Below, in pieces: positions 26,654 to 34,655 of a DNA stretch of 64,000 nucleotides. Each line of letters opens with the position of its first letter. Positions within the stretch are counted from its first letter, which is position 1. The translations under genes and the position numbers were made by a program. A model generated the notes under the pieces. That model did not search any database, was not told the DNA's origin, and saw nothing but the letters and a program-made list of their open reading frames with translations. Source of the stretch: Algibacter lectus (GTDB lineage: Bacteria > Bacteroidota > Bacteroidia > Flavobacteriales > Flavobacteriaceae). Location: positions 186,001 to 250,000 of the forward strand of contig NZ_FOLN01000002.1 of NCBI RefSeq assembly GCF_900112395.1, in the 5' to 3' direction.

Positions 26654-26688
26654 TTTAGTCTACGACTAAAAAAATAATCTTATATTTG
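26654..26688 (+). promoter_or_regulatory. promoter with adjacent dyad before the DedA-like gene
   Basis: TATATTTG (26681-26688) is an exact -7 box, 22 bases before the ATG. TTTAGTC-TAC-GACTAAA (26654-26670) is a perfect 7-bp dyad in the -33 region, a plausible regulator site. Confidence 0.45.
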
Positions 26689-26710
26689 CTAGCCCAAAAT
26701 TTTATCAAAA

Positions 26711-27328
26711 ATGAAACCGGATCCAAAATCAAAAGCGAAGAAATCTAAATTCAAGCTTTTACATCAATACTACTCTTACACAGGGTTTTACAGCTTTGTT
26801 TGGCAAGCAGTAAAGAAGGCTTTACCGTATATTATTGGTATTGTTATTTTGGTATATGTGGTGAATCATTTTTTTGATATCAACAAAACACTAACGCATT
26901 TAACAGAAATACTTCCGGCTTACGGTGTTTTAAGTTTCTTTTTTGTTTCAGAAACACTTTTAGGCTTGGTACCACCAGAAATTTTTATTGCCTGGGCAGG
27001 TAAAATGTATAGTCCGTGGTTTTATTTAGGTGTTTTAGCTGTTTTATCTTACGGTGGCGGTTTAGTCTCTTATTGGATGGGACGTACTATTACTAAAATT
27101 CCATCGGTACATAATTACATTGAAGTAAAAATGGAAAAGCAACTTAAAAACTCAAAAAAATGGGGTGGCTTTTTAATTATGGTTGGAGCTGTATTGCCTC
27201 TACCCTTTTCTATTGCTTGTTTGGCAGCCGGAATTATCGAATTTCCGTTTAAAAATGTCATGCTTTTTGGTTCGCTTAGATTTATCCGTTTTGCGCTTTA
27301 TGGCATTCTTATTTTTAGTGCGCTTTAA
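26711..27328 (+). CDS. DedA/VTT-domain (YqaA-like) membrane protein
   Basis: A 205-residue integral membrane protein. After a basic N-terminus (KPDPKSKAKKSKFK) come about five hydrophobic segments. FFFVSETLLGLVPPEIFIAW (about 76-95), GGGLVSYWMGRTI and the later GAVLPLPFSIACLAAG are typical of the VTT/SNARE-associated family, which includes lipid scramblases. It has its own promoter and is followed 105 bases later by another promoter, so it is probably monocistronic. Likely role: membrane lipid homeostasis. Confidence 0.8.
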   Translation: MKPDPKSKAKKSKFKLLHQYYSYTGFYSFVWQAVKKALPYIIGIVILVYVVNHFFDINKTLTHLTEILPAYGVLSFFFVSETLLGLVPPEIFIAWAGKMYSPWFYLGVLAVLSYGGGLVSYWMGRTITKIPSVHNYIEVKMEKQLKNSKKWGGFLIMVGAVLPLPFSIACLAAGIIEFPFKNVMLFGSLRFIRFALYGILIFSAL

Positions 27329-27410
27329 TAGGGTTTTGCTTTAACGAATTTCACCTTCTATTTATCTTATTTTTAACGATTATTATGAAGGGATTACAAC
27401 TTTAGAACCT

Positions 27411-27418
27411 TATTTTTG
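27411..27418 (+). promoter_or_regulatory. -7 box TATTTTTG
   Basis: An exact TAnnTTTG match, 15 bases before ATG 27434. It indicates that the TTG at 27416 is not the start codon of the following gene. Confidence 0.45.
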
Positions 27419-27433
27419 CTGAAAATTTACAGT

Positions 27434-27724
27434 ATGTTTTCATTATTAAATATTTTCAGAATTGTAGCCTTTTTAGAAGGTGTATCTTATCTTCTTTTAT
27501 TATTTATTGCTACTCCAATTAAATACATCTCCGGTAATCCTGAATACGTAAAACTTTTAGGAATGCCTCACGGAATGCTTTTTATTGTCTACATTATTTT
27601 AGCTTTTTTAATTAAAAGTGACATGAAATGGACTAGCAAAACATTTTTAATTGTGCTTGTAGCTTCTGTTATTCCTTTTGGAACTTTTTATGTTGAAAGT
27701 AAACTTTTAAAACCAACGGTTTAA
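27434..27724 (+). CDS. DUF3817 small membrane protein
   Basis: A 96-residue protein with three hydrophobic helices. FRIVAFLEGVSYLLLLFIATP (first helix), PEYVKLLGMPHGMLFIVYI and IKSDMKWTSK are the signature parts of the DUF3817 family (YdzA-type). The stop codon overlaps the start of the next gene (TAATG), so it is translationally coupled to a mechanosensitive channel. Function unknown; an accessory to the channel is possible. Confidence 0.8.
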   Translation: MFSLLNIFRIVAFLEGVSYLLLLFIATPIKYISGNPEYVKLLGMPHGMLFIVYIILAFLIKSDMKWTSKTFLIVLVASVIPFGTFYVESKLLKPTV

Positions 27725-28968
27725 TGAGTGGTTTAAAACATAAACTTTATGACTATTTAATTTTAAGTGGTTTTACCGAAAACTCTGCCAAGTATCTAAA
27801 TATGCTTGCGCTATTAATTGCGCTATTAATAGCCGTGTTTATTATAGATTATGTAACACGAAAAATACTAGTAAAAACCTTTGCTCAGTTTGCTTCGGTA
27901 TCTAAATCTAATTTTGACGATTTATTGGTTGCCAATAAGGTGCCTCGCAATATAGCGCACATCATTCCGCTACTTGTGGCTATTAGATTTGTGCCTGAAG
28001 TATTTGGAGATTTTCCAACTTTTGAAGATGTTTTTGAGCGTGGCTTAGAAGTTTTTGCCATTATTTTAATCCTTTGGATTGTTAGAAGCTCACTTAATGC
28101 TTTAAAAGACTACCTAAAAACCTTACCACGTTTTAAAGACAAACCTATTGATAGTTACATACAGGTTTTCATGATTTTCTCTTGGCTAGGTGGTATAATG
28201 TCGGCTATTGCCATTTTAACAGGTATTGAATTTATAAAATTTGTTACCGGTTTAGGCGCTATTTCTGCAGTAATTATACTTGTTTTTAAAGATACTATTA
28301 TGGGCTTTGTTGCTAGTATTCAAGTATCTATTAACGATATGGTGCGCATTGGCGATTGGATTACTTTTGAAAAATACGGAGCCGATGGTGATGTTATCGA
28401 AATTAATTTAGCCACTGTAAAAGTGCAAAACTTTGATAAAACGATAACTACGATACCAACTTATGCTTTAATTTCCGATTCGTTTAAAAACTGGCGTGGG
28501 ATGACGAATTCTGAAGGGAGACGTATTAAACGAGCGCTTTATATTAAGCAAACTGGTGTTAAATATTTAACCGATGCTGATGTTGAAAAACTAAAAGGTA
28601 TCCATTTAATAACGTCTTATTTAGAAGGCAGACAAGCAGATATCAAAACTTACAACAACGCGAATAACGTTGATAAAAACCTACTATTAAACGGACGTAA
28701 CCTTAGTAATTTAGGTGTTTTTAGAAAATATATAGACACTTATTTAAAGCAGCACTCTGCGGTAAATAAAGATATGATGATTATGGCTCGCCAATTGGCA
28801 CCAACTACTCAAGGTATTCCATTAGAAATTTACGCTTTTAGTAGCGATAAACGTTGGGAAAACTACGAGTATATTATGTCGGATATTTTCGATCATCTTA
28901 TAGCAGCTCTACCCTATTTCGATTTAGAAATTTTTGAGTTGCCAAGTCATGGCAGTTTTAAAGCTTAG
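27724..28968 (+). CDS. mechanosensitive ion channel, YbdG/MscM-like MscS family
   Basis: A 414-residue channel with about five N-terminal membrane helices and the MscS pore/beta domain at about 170-260 (GLGAISAVIILVFKDTIMGFVA is the pore helix, VRIGDWITFEKYGADGDVIE the beta-domain). The soluble insert and the C-terminus ending YFDLEIFELPSHGSFKA match the YbdG class of about 415 residues, which protects against mild hypo-osmotic shock. Coupled to the DUF3817 gene by a 1-base overlap. A terminator follows at 29041. Confidence 0.88.
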   Translation: MSGLKHKLYDYLILSGFTENSAKYLNMLALLIALLIAVFIIDYVTRKILVKTFAQFASVSKSNFDDLLVANKVPRNIAHIIPLLVAIRFVPEVFGDFPTFEDVFERGLEVFAIILILWIVRSSLNALKDYLKTLPRFKDKPIDSYIQVFMIFSWLGGIMSAIAILTGIEFIKFVTGLGAISAVIILVFKDTIMGFVASIQVSINDMVRIGDWITFEKYGADGDVIEINLATVKVQNFDKTITTIPTYALISDSFKNWRGMTNSEGRRIKRALYIKQTGVKYLTDADVEKLKGIHLITSYLEGRQADIKTYNNANNVDKNLLLNGRNLSNLGVFRKYIDTYLKQHSAVNKDMMIMARQLAPTTQGIPLEIYAFSSDKRWENYEYIMSDIFDHLIAALPYFDLEIFELPSHGSFKA

Positions 28969-29040
28969 ACTAACAAAGACTATATTTTATAAACTATATA
29001 TTGCTGCGTAACCAGTAATTTCACTTAAAAAAAGTAAAAA

Positions 29041-29080
29041 AACGCTATTAGATTTTAAAAAATTTAATAGCGTTTTAAAA
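29041..29080 (+). terminator. rho-independent terminator after the YbdG-like gene
   Basis: AACGCTATTA (29041-29050) pairs perfectly with TAATAGCGTT (29065-29074), preceded by AAAAAA and followed by TTAAAA. It lies 15 bases before the next ATG. Confidence 0.75.
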
Positions 29081-29094
29081 GTTATTATTATTTC

Positions 29095-30006
29095 ATGAAA
29101 AAAGTTATTTCTCTCATATACTTACTTGGTGTTTTTCAATCTTTAACCGCTCAAAATAAAACCGAAATAAAACAAAAACTAGACTCTTTAGCCAACGTTT
29201 ACAAGGAATACAGACTAAATAATCAGTTACAAAAAAAACGATTTGAAGCCACAATTACTTCAGAAAAATGGGATAGTATCAATTTCGATCCTTATAGAAA
29301 TGACATTAAAATTCAACCTTTCGAAATTACATTTTCAGATAGTACCTACACCTCACCTATCGATGGTAAAAAAGTCATTACATCGCGTTATGGTTGGCGC
29401 AGAGGTCGTGCCCACCAAGGTATAGATATTGATTTAGTTACCGGAGATTCTGTTCGCACTATGTTTGATGGTATTGTGAGGTTTGCAAGATATAGCTCTG
29501 GACATGGACGTATTGTAATTGTACGTCATTATAATGGCTTAGAAACAGGTTATGCCCATTTATCGGAATATCAAGTAAAAGCCAATGATACCGTTTCTGC
29601 CGGAGATATTATAGGTATTGGTGGTAAATCAGGAAATGCAAGAGGGAGCCATTTACATTTAATTACAAGTTATAAAGGCAATTACATAAACCCAGAATAT
29701 TTATTCGATTTCTCGGAAAGTAACGCCGTTAGAAACGAAAATTTATGGGTGACTAAAAAATGGGTAACGGCTCAATATCATGGTTCTAAACGACAAACTG
29801 AATTAGAACTTCTAACCACTAAATCTTTAGCAGAGGCTAGCCATAAAGAAGATAACAGAAAAAAAATACACGTGGTTAGGAGTGGTGAAACACTATCTGG
29901 TATTTCTGATAAATATAGAATTTCTGTATCTAGACTTTGTAAAACGAATTCCATAAGAAAAACGAGCCTCTTAAGAATAGGACAAAAACTAGTTGTTAGT
30001 CTATAA
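29095..30006 (+). CDS. M23 peptidase with C-terminal LysM domain
   Basis: A 303-residue secreted peptidoglycan endopeptidase. Signal peptide 1-19 (GVFQSLTAQ). The LytM/M23 catalytic domain spans about 95-205, with HQGID supplying the first zinc-ligand His and Asp and SHLHL the HxH pair. A LysM peptidoglycan-binding domain closes the protein (about 259-303, HVVRSGETLSGISDKYRISV). The complete metal site predicts an active enzyme. Likely role: cell-wall remodelling. Convergent with the pentapeptide-repeat gene. Confidence 0.9.
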   Translation: MKKVISLIYLLGVFQSLTAQNKTEIKQKLDSLANVYKEYRLNNQLQKKRFEATITSEKWDSINFDPYRNDIKIQPFEITFSDSTYTSPIDGKKVITSRYGWRRGRAHQGIDIDLVTGDSVRTMFDGIVRFARYSSGHGRIVIVRHYNGLETGYAHLSEYQVKANDTVSAGDIIGIGGKSGNARGSHLHLITSYKGNYINPEYLFDFSESNAVRNENLWVTKKWVTAQYHGSKRQTELELLTTKSLAEASHKEDNRKKIHVVRSGETLSGISDKYRISVSRLCKTNSIRKTSLLRIGQKLVVSL

Positions 30007-30010
30007 TTAC

Positions 30011-30033
30011 TTAAAAAACAACTTGTTTTTTAA
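30011..30033. terminator. AT-only dyad between convergent genes
   Basis: TTAAAAAACAA (30011-30021) and TTGTTTTTTAA (30023-30033) form a symmetric hairpin around one base between two convergent genes. It could end transcription on either strand but has little GC. Confidence 0.45.
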
Positions 30034-30048
30034 TAGAGATACACCTTT

Positions 30049-31095
30049 TTATCGTCTTAAAATCATTGGTTTTTTAAGCTTAGAAGCTTGATAATAAAAA
30101 ACGCTATCAATTTTATAGGTTTCAAACAGTTCTGCTGCACCTCTAATTTTAAGCTTATCTCTTATATGTAATAACCAATCGGCGCGATCTACTTTTACGC
30201 TATCTAAAACCACATTGGTTAGGTTTGCTCCTTTTAAATTTGCTCTAATTAAAAAGGCTCCTGTTAAGTTAGCACCTTCTAAATTGGCATTAATTAAATT
30301 TACATCGTCCATATCTACATGCGATAAATTGGTGTTTTTTAAGCTGGCATTTTGTAAATCAACATTCATTAAATCAGATCCAGATAAGTTGGCTTCATTC
30401 AAATTAATATCCCTTAAAGTAGCGCCTCTTAACTTAGCATTCATTAATTCCGATTTAGTAAAATCACTTTCCTGTAAAATTTCATCTACAAAAAACGATG
30501 ACGAAATTTTACTTTTACACAACGAAATAAGTAACTGTCCACGCTCTGGACTAATAGGCTCATCAATAAGCTTATCGCCTACCATGTATCTATACGGTTT
30601 CATGGCGCGGCTTAAGCCAATAATTCGTCCTGCCAAAGTATTAGAAAGCCTAGAAGAACTGCTATTTTTTAATTCGCTATTTACATCACTTAGAACCTCG
30701 CCCATAATAAACATTTGAGTAGAACGACGAGACGCCTCAGCTAAATGTGTTTGAGTTTCTATTTTACTATTCTGAATTTTTAATAAATTGTTTTGGTAAA
30801 ACATTAAAGTTGTTGGCAAAATAGCCAACAATAAGCCAATAACGCCAATTCGGGTAATACGCCTAATTAAACTCGCTACAAGGTTAGATGTGGTTTCTAT
30901 TGATATTTTATGTTGCTGATTAAATTCGTTAATAGAATTATAAATACTCTTTTTAAGATTTTTACCAGCAATTAGAGTACCAACAAACTTAAAAATACCG
31001 CGCTTATTAGATCGTTTTTTTTTAGAATCTAGTTTTTCGAGACGTGCCTTTAGGCGTTGATTTTCTCGTAATAAGTCGTCAATATGTTCACTCAT
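30049..31095 (-). CDS. pentapeptide-repeat membrane protein
   Basis: A 348-residue protein: charged coiled-coil start (LRENQRLKARLEKLDSKKK), one transmembrane segment (IGVIGLLLAILPTTLMFY, about 93-110), then a soluble part with about 18 pentapeptide repeats of the A(D/N)LxX type at about 215-305 (NLEGANLTGAFLIRANLKGA). Pentapeptide repeats form a right-handed quadrilateral helix used in protein contacts. No catalytic motif is seen. A CAAATTTA box (minus-strand TAAATTTG) lies 39-46 bases upstream. Function unknown. Confidence 0.85.
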   Translation of the reverse strand: MSEHIDDLLRENQRLKARLEKLDSKKKRSNKRGIFKFVGTLIAGKNLKKSIYNSINEFNQQHKISIETTSNLVASLIRRITRIGVIGLLLAILPTTLMFYQNNLLKIQNSKIETQTHLAEASRRSTQMFIMGEVLSDVNSELKNSSSSRLSNTLAGRIIGLSRAMKPYRYMVGDKLIDEPISPERGQLLISLCKSKISSSFFVDEILQESDFTKSELMNAKLRGATLRDINLNEANLSGSDLMNVDLQNASLKNTNLSHVDMDDVNLINANLEGANLTGAFLIRANLKGANLTNVVLDSVKVDRADWLLHIRDKLKIRGAAELFETYKIDSVFYYQASKLKKPMILRR

Positions 31096-31133
31096 TTTTA
31101 AGTTTTGGGGGTTAGTTATTTTTCGGTAGAAAA

Positions 31134-31141
31134 CAAATTTA
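31134..31141 (-). promoter_or_regulatory. -7 box TAAATTTG for the pentapeptide-repeat gene
   Basis: On the minus strand 31141-31134 reads TAAATTTG, an exact TAnnTTTG match, giving a leader of about 35 nt. The remainder of the 319-base spacer holds this and the opposite promoter at 31380; I see nothing else in it. Confidence 0.45.
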
Positions 31142-31379
31142 CTGCTTTAAATTTAATTGAACTTCATTTCTGTTTTCGCAGAGTTTATTGTTTTTAATAA
31201 GTAGTCTATAAATGCTTCCTTTATTATTAGTTAAAACCTTTCCCTGCAATATAAATAATCTTTTTATCAAAAATCGACACAAACATATTTTCATCGACGA
31301 AATACACTTTTAAATAGGTGTATCTACGTATAAACACGATTAAGTACAAATTTAAACGATTTAACGCAATCTGTTTCGC

Positions 31380-31387
31380 TATGTTTG
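31380..31387 (+). promoter_or_regulatory. -7 box TATGTTTG
   Basis: An exact TAnnTTTG match 27 bases before the start codon of the tail-collar protein, giving a leader of about 23 nt. The -33 region is weak. Confidence 0.45.
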
Positions 31388-31414
31388 TCGCTTATTAACC
31401 ATAACCAAATTTAA

Positions 31415-32071
31415 ATGATGAAATTAAAAATTAAAATTACCGGATTATTCCTAATCTGCTTACTATCTACATTTAACAGTTTAGCCCAACAGGAAACTTT
31501 TCTTGGGGAAGTAAAAATGTTTGCAGGTAATTTTGCTCCCCGAGGTTGGGCACTTTGTCAAGGACAGTTATTACCAATATCACAAAACGATGCATTATTC
31601 TCAATTTTAGGAACTACGTACGGCGGAGATGGCAGAACTACTTTTGGCTTACCAGATTTGCGTGGTAGAGTTGCTATGGGACCTGGTAATGGTCCTGGAT
31701 TGTCTACTTATAGAGAAGGATCTAAAGGAGGAAGAGAAAATATTACTTTAACTGTTTCAAATATGCCTTCTCACAATCATACCGCTACATTTACCCAAAC
31801 ATCCGGTGTTTCAACTACGCCTGCCGTTGCGGAAGAAGCAAACTCAGATGATCCTACAAATAATAGTCTAGCAATTCCTAGTATTGGAGGAGCTAACAAA
31901 ATATATAGTAGTGATACTCCTGATGCGAACTTATCAAATGGAAATGTTAACGTCGAAGGAAATGTTAATATTCTTAATAACGGAAACCAACAGCCTTTTG
32001 ATATTAGAACTCCTTATTTGGGTATTAATTATATAATTTGTCTTCAAGGCATATACCCATCACGCAGCTAA
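31415..32071 (+). CDS. secreted phage tail-collar domain protein (microcystin-dependent-protein type)
   Basis: A 218-residue protein with a signal peptide (1-25, ending NSLAQ) followed by a tail-collar domain: EVKMFAGNFAPRGWALCQGQ (about 30-49), ISQNDALFSILGTTYGGDGR, TFGLPDLRGRVAMGPG, and a C-terminal GINYIICLQGIYPSR. Such domains trimerise in phage fibres and occur in secreted bacterial MdpB-like proteins. It is followed 25 bases later by a large T9SS-exported protein, so the two are probably co-expressed on the cell surface. No phage genes are nearby, so it is not a prophage remnant. Function unknown. Confidence 0.85.
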   Translation: MMKLKIKITGLFLICLLSTFNSLAQQETFLGEVKMFAGNFAPRGWALCQGQLLPISQNDALFSILGTTYGGDGRTTFGLPDLRGRVAMGPGNGPGLSTYREGSKGGRENITLTVSNMPSHNHTATFTQTSGVSTTPAVAEEANSDDPTNNSLAIPSIGGANKIYSSDTPDANLSNGNVNVEGNVNILNNGNQQPFDIRTPYLGINYIICLQGIYPSRS

Positions 32072-32096
32072 TTAAATCAACACAAATCTTTAAAAT

Positions 32097-34556
32097 ATGA
32101 AAAACAATTACACATTAAAGTTTTTAAAAATAACATTGTTATTTTTTGCTCTGTCACTTACAAGTTTGCCTGTGTTTTCTCAAACTGTGTTAACTGAAGG
32201 TGATATAGCTTTTACACGTATCAATATAGATGATGAAACACTCTCCTTTGTTCTTTTAGTACCAATAGCTAATTCAACTAAATTTATAATAACTGATGAA
32301 GCATGGAACGGAAGTTCTTTAGATGCTATTGAATCCTCGATTGAATTTACAGCTACATCAGATTTTTTAGCAGGAGAAGAAATTTCTATTGATACAAATA
32401 TCTTAAGTTTTACTTCTTCAGGTTCCGGAACAGCCTCACTTTTAAGTATAGGCGCTTACAGTCCAATTAATGGAAATATGTTGGGAGCTGCAGGTGATAA
32501 TCTTTTTATTTATCAATCTACAGGAATACCTACAGCGACTGATTTCGTGGCTGGTATTAATGCAAATAGCGGTGTAATGGGATCTCCCGGAAATGCGTGG
32601 AGTACTTCAACTAGTAGCTCAAACTCACTTTTGCCAAACGGTTTAACTAATGGTACAGACGCTTTAGGTCTTTTTCCAAATGGAGGTGCACAACCAGAAT
32701 TTGATAACGCACGTTATATGCCTACATCATTGCACACAGGTGATAAAGCTACAATTCTAGCTTCTATAATGGATCTTTCAAATTGGGAGTTTGATAATGA
32801 TGTGCCTTTTCCTGTATCTTCAGCTACATTTAACGTTACAGTGCCTTGTACAGAGCCAGATATACCCACCATTAGTTATGCTCCGGGAACTATTTGTGAT
32901 GGAAATAGTGCTTTACTAAATATTTCTGGTGATTTAAATGATGCCACAACATGGTATGTCTATACAGGTTCTTGTGGAGGCACATTAGTTGGTACAACAA
33001 CAGGCTCAAGCATTATTGTAACACCAACCCCACCAAGTACAACCTATTATGTTAGAGGAGAAGGTGGCTGCGCTACTGCAGGCTCATGCGGTAGTGTAAC
33101 AATTACAACCACGCCACGTGAAGACGCTTCTTTTAGTTATAGCGCTACTGCTTATTGTGCTGATAGTTCTGACCCTACTCCTACAATCACTGGAGTATCT
33201 GGAGGTACTTTTACATCTTCAGGAGGATTATCATTAAATGCTACTACAGGTTCTATTGATGTATCAGCTTCCACGCCTGGAGCCTATACTGTAACTTATA
33301 GCACTTCTGGTTTATGTGATGGATCAGAAACTGCTTCTGTTACAATAAATACTTTACCAACAGTAACCTTTACAGCTCCTGAAGACCTATGTTTGGATGC
33401 TGGCATTCAAGCTGATTTAGGTGGTGGAACAGCTACTGGAGGTGTGTATTCTGGTACTGGTATTACTGACGATGGTAATGGAATGACTTATTCTTTTGAC
33501 CCAGCTGCCGCTGGTGTTGGAATTCATACTATAACATATACGTTAACCAATGCTAATGGATGTACAAATGCTGTTAGCGACGATATTGAAGTTACTAATA
33601 CCGATGCCCCTAGTGTTGATATTATTACTGTTGGTTTAACAGGAGATTGTGCTGAATTGAGTACTGGTTTCACTAAAACAGATATTCTAAATGGTAAAAA
33701 CGTTTATATATCTAATTTAGACAATTTTCCTCTTGCAGTTGGTTTTGACGGCACAAAATGGGTTTTATTCGCTATGGACATTGAAAATACAGGATTTGAA
33801 AACACGAGTGTTCCTGCGGGGTTAACTCCTCCACTAACAGGATGGGTTCCAACTCAATGTTTTGACGGCACGATGGATATCTACCTAGGAGCATATGTTT
33901 GCCACGGAGGTACTATTGCAGACTTATCATTGCTTTTCTCTGAAGATAATATAAAAATTTATGTTGATGCTACTACAGAAACTCCTCTAGCAGAAACAGA
34001 CTTAGTCATAAATGGAAATCAATACTATATATCAAAAACAATTAATGGTTGTGAAAGTGATAGATCTGTGATTGAAGTAACCGTAGGCTCTGAAATTAAT
34101 AATGAGGCAACATTAAATGCGGGAGTAATAACAGCAACACAATCTAATGCATCATACCAATGGTTTGCTTGTACTGGTGAAGGCGATGAATATTTAGATG
34201 GTGAAACAGGTCAAAGTTTTACAGCTACGGAACCTGGAGATTACAAAGTATGGGTTTCTGTTTTAGGCTGTTCAGTAGAATCTACATGTATTACCGTATC
34301 TACTCTAGGAACAACGGAGATTACTGATAATAAATCTAATTTTTCAATGTATCCAAACCCTAGTTCTAGCCAAGTGAAAATTAAATCTAGTTTAGGAGGT
34401 CAATTTAAAATTATTAATCAATTAGGACAAACTGTAAAATCATTCAATGCAACAGCAACCATTGAAACTACAGTGTATGTTGGAGACTTAAGCGAAGGTA
34501 TGTACTTTGTGCAAGGCACCGATGGCGCTTCTGAAAAGCTAATGATTAAAAAATAG
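32097..34556 (+). CDS. large secreted Ig-like protein with T9SS type A sorting domain
   Basis: An 819-residue exported protein: signal peptide 1-29 (PVFSQ), an N-terminal beta-rich domain about 30-255, then tandem Ig-like or PKD-like modules with paired cysteines ([39 protein letters not shown]-like spacing) to about residue 500. An SprB-like [19 protein letters not shown] module (about 680-735) and a C-terminal type IX sorting domain (about 745-819, [16 protein letters not shown] and [19 protein letters not shown]) complete it. Acidic and low in Lys/Arg, as usual for surface proteins. Likely adhesin or surface-layer component. Confidence 0.85.
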   Translation: MKNNYTLKFLKITLLFFALSLTSLPVFSQTVLTEGDIAFTRINIDDETLSFVLLVPIANSTKFIITDEAWNGSSLDAIESSIEFTATSDFLAGEEISIDTNILSFTSSGSGTASLLSIGAYSPINGNMLGAAGDNLFIYQSTGIPTATDFVAGINANSGVMGSPGNAWSTSTSSSNSLLPNGLTNGTDALGLFPNGGAQPEFDNARYMPTSLHTGDKATILASIMDLSNWEFDNDVPFPVSSATFNVTVPCTEPDIPTISYAPGTICDGNSALLNISGDLNDATTWYVYTGSCGGTLVGTTTGSSIIVTPTPPSTTYYVRGEGGCATAGSCGSVTITTTPREDASFSYSATAYCADSSDPTPTITGVSGGTFTSSGGLSLNATTGSIDVSASTPGAYTVTYSTSGLCDGSETASVTINTLPTVTFTAPEDLCLDAGIQADLGGGTATGGVYSGTGITDDGNGMTYSFDPAAAGVGIHTITYTLTNANGCTNAVSDDIEVTNTDAPSVDIITVGLTGDCAELSTGFTKTDILNGKNVYISNLDNFPLAVGFDGTKWVLFAMDIENTGFENTSVPAGLTPPLTGWVPTQCFDGTMDIYLGAYVCHGGTIADLSLLFSEDNIKIYVDATTETPLAETDLVINGNQYYISKTINGCESDRSVIEVTVGSEINNEATLNAGVITATQSNASYQWFACTGEGDEYLDGETGQSFTATEPGDYKVWVSVLGCSVESTCITVSTLGTTEITDNKSNFSMYPNPSSSQVKIKSSLGGQFKIINQLGQTVKSFNATATIETTVYVGDLSEGMYFVQGTDGASEKLMIKK

Positions 34557-34580
34557 TTAATATACATTTTAAACAAGCAT

Positions 34581-34622
34581 AAAAAAAGCGTGAATTCTAG
34601 TTTAGAATTCACGCTTTTTTCT
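34581..34622. terminator. bidirectional rho-independent terminator
   Basis: AAAAAAGCGTGAATTCTA (34582-34599) pairs with TAGAATTCACGCTTTTTT (34603-34620) around a 3-base loop, between convergent genes. It serves both the Ig-like and the metalloprotease genes. Confidence 0.9.
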
Positions 34623-34655
34623 TTTAATAATGTTAAGCTTATTAAAGCATCGCTC

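Noticed and set aside
30215-30718. 167-codon open frame on the plus strand
   Set aside because: It is the antisense shadow of the pentapeptide repeats; its own repeats (KFALIK, KLA) mirror the real gene.
31415-32071. Prophage remnant because of the tail-collar domain
   Set aside because: The protein has a Sec signal peptide and there are no other phage structural genes nearby.
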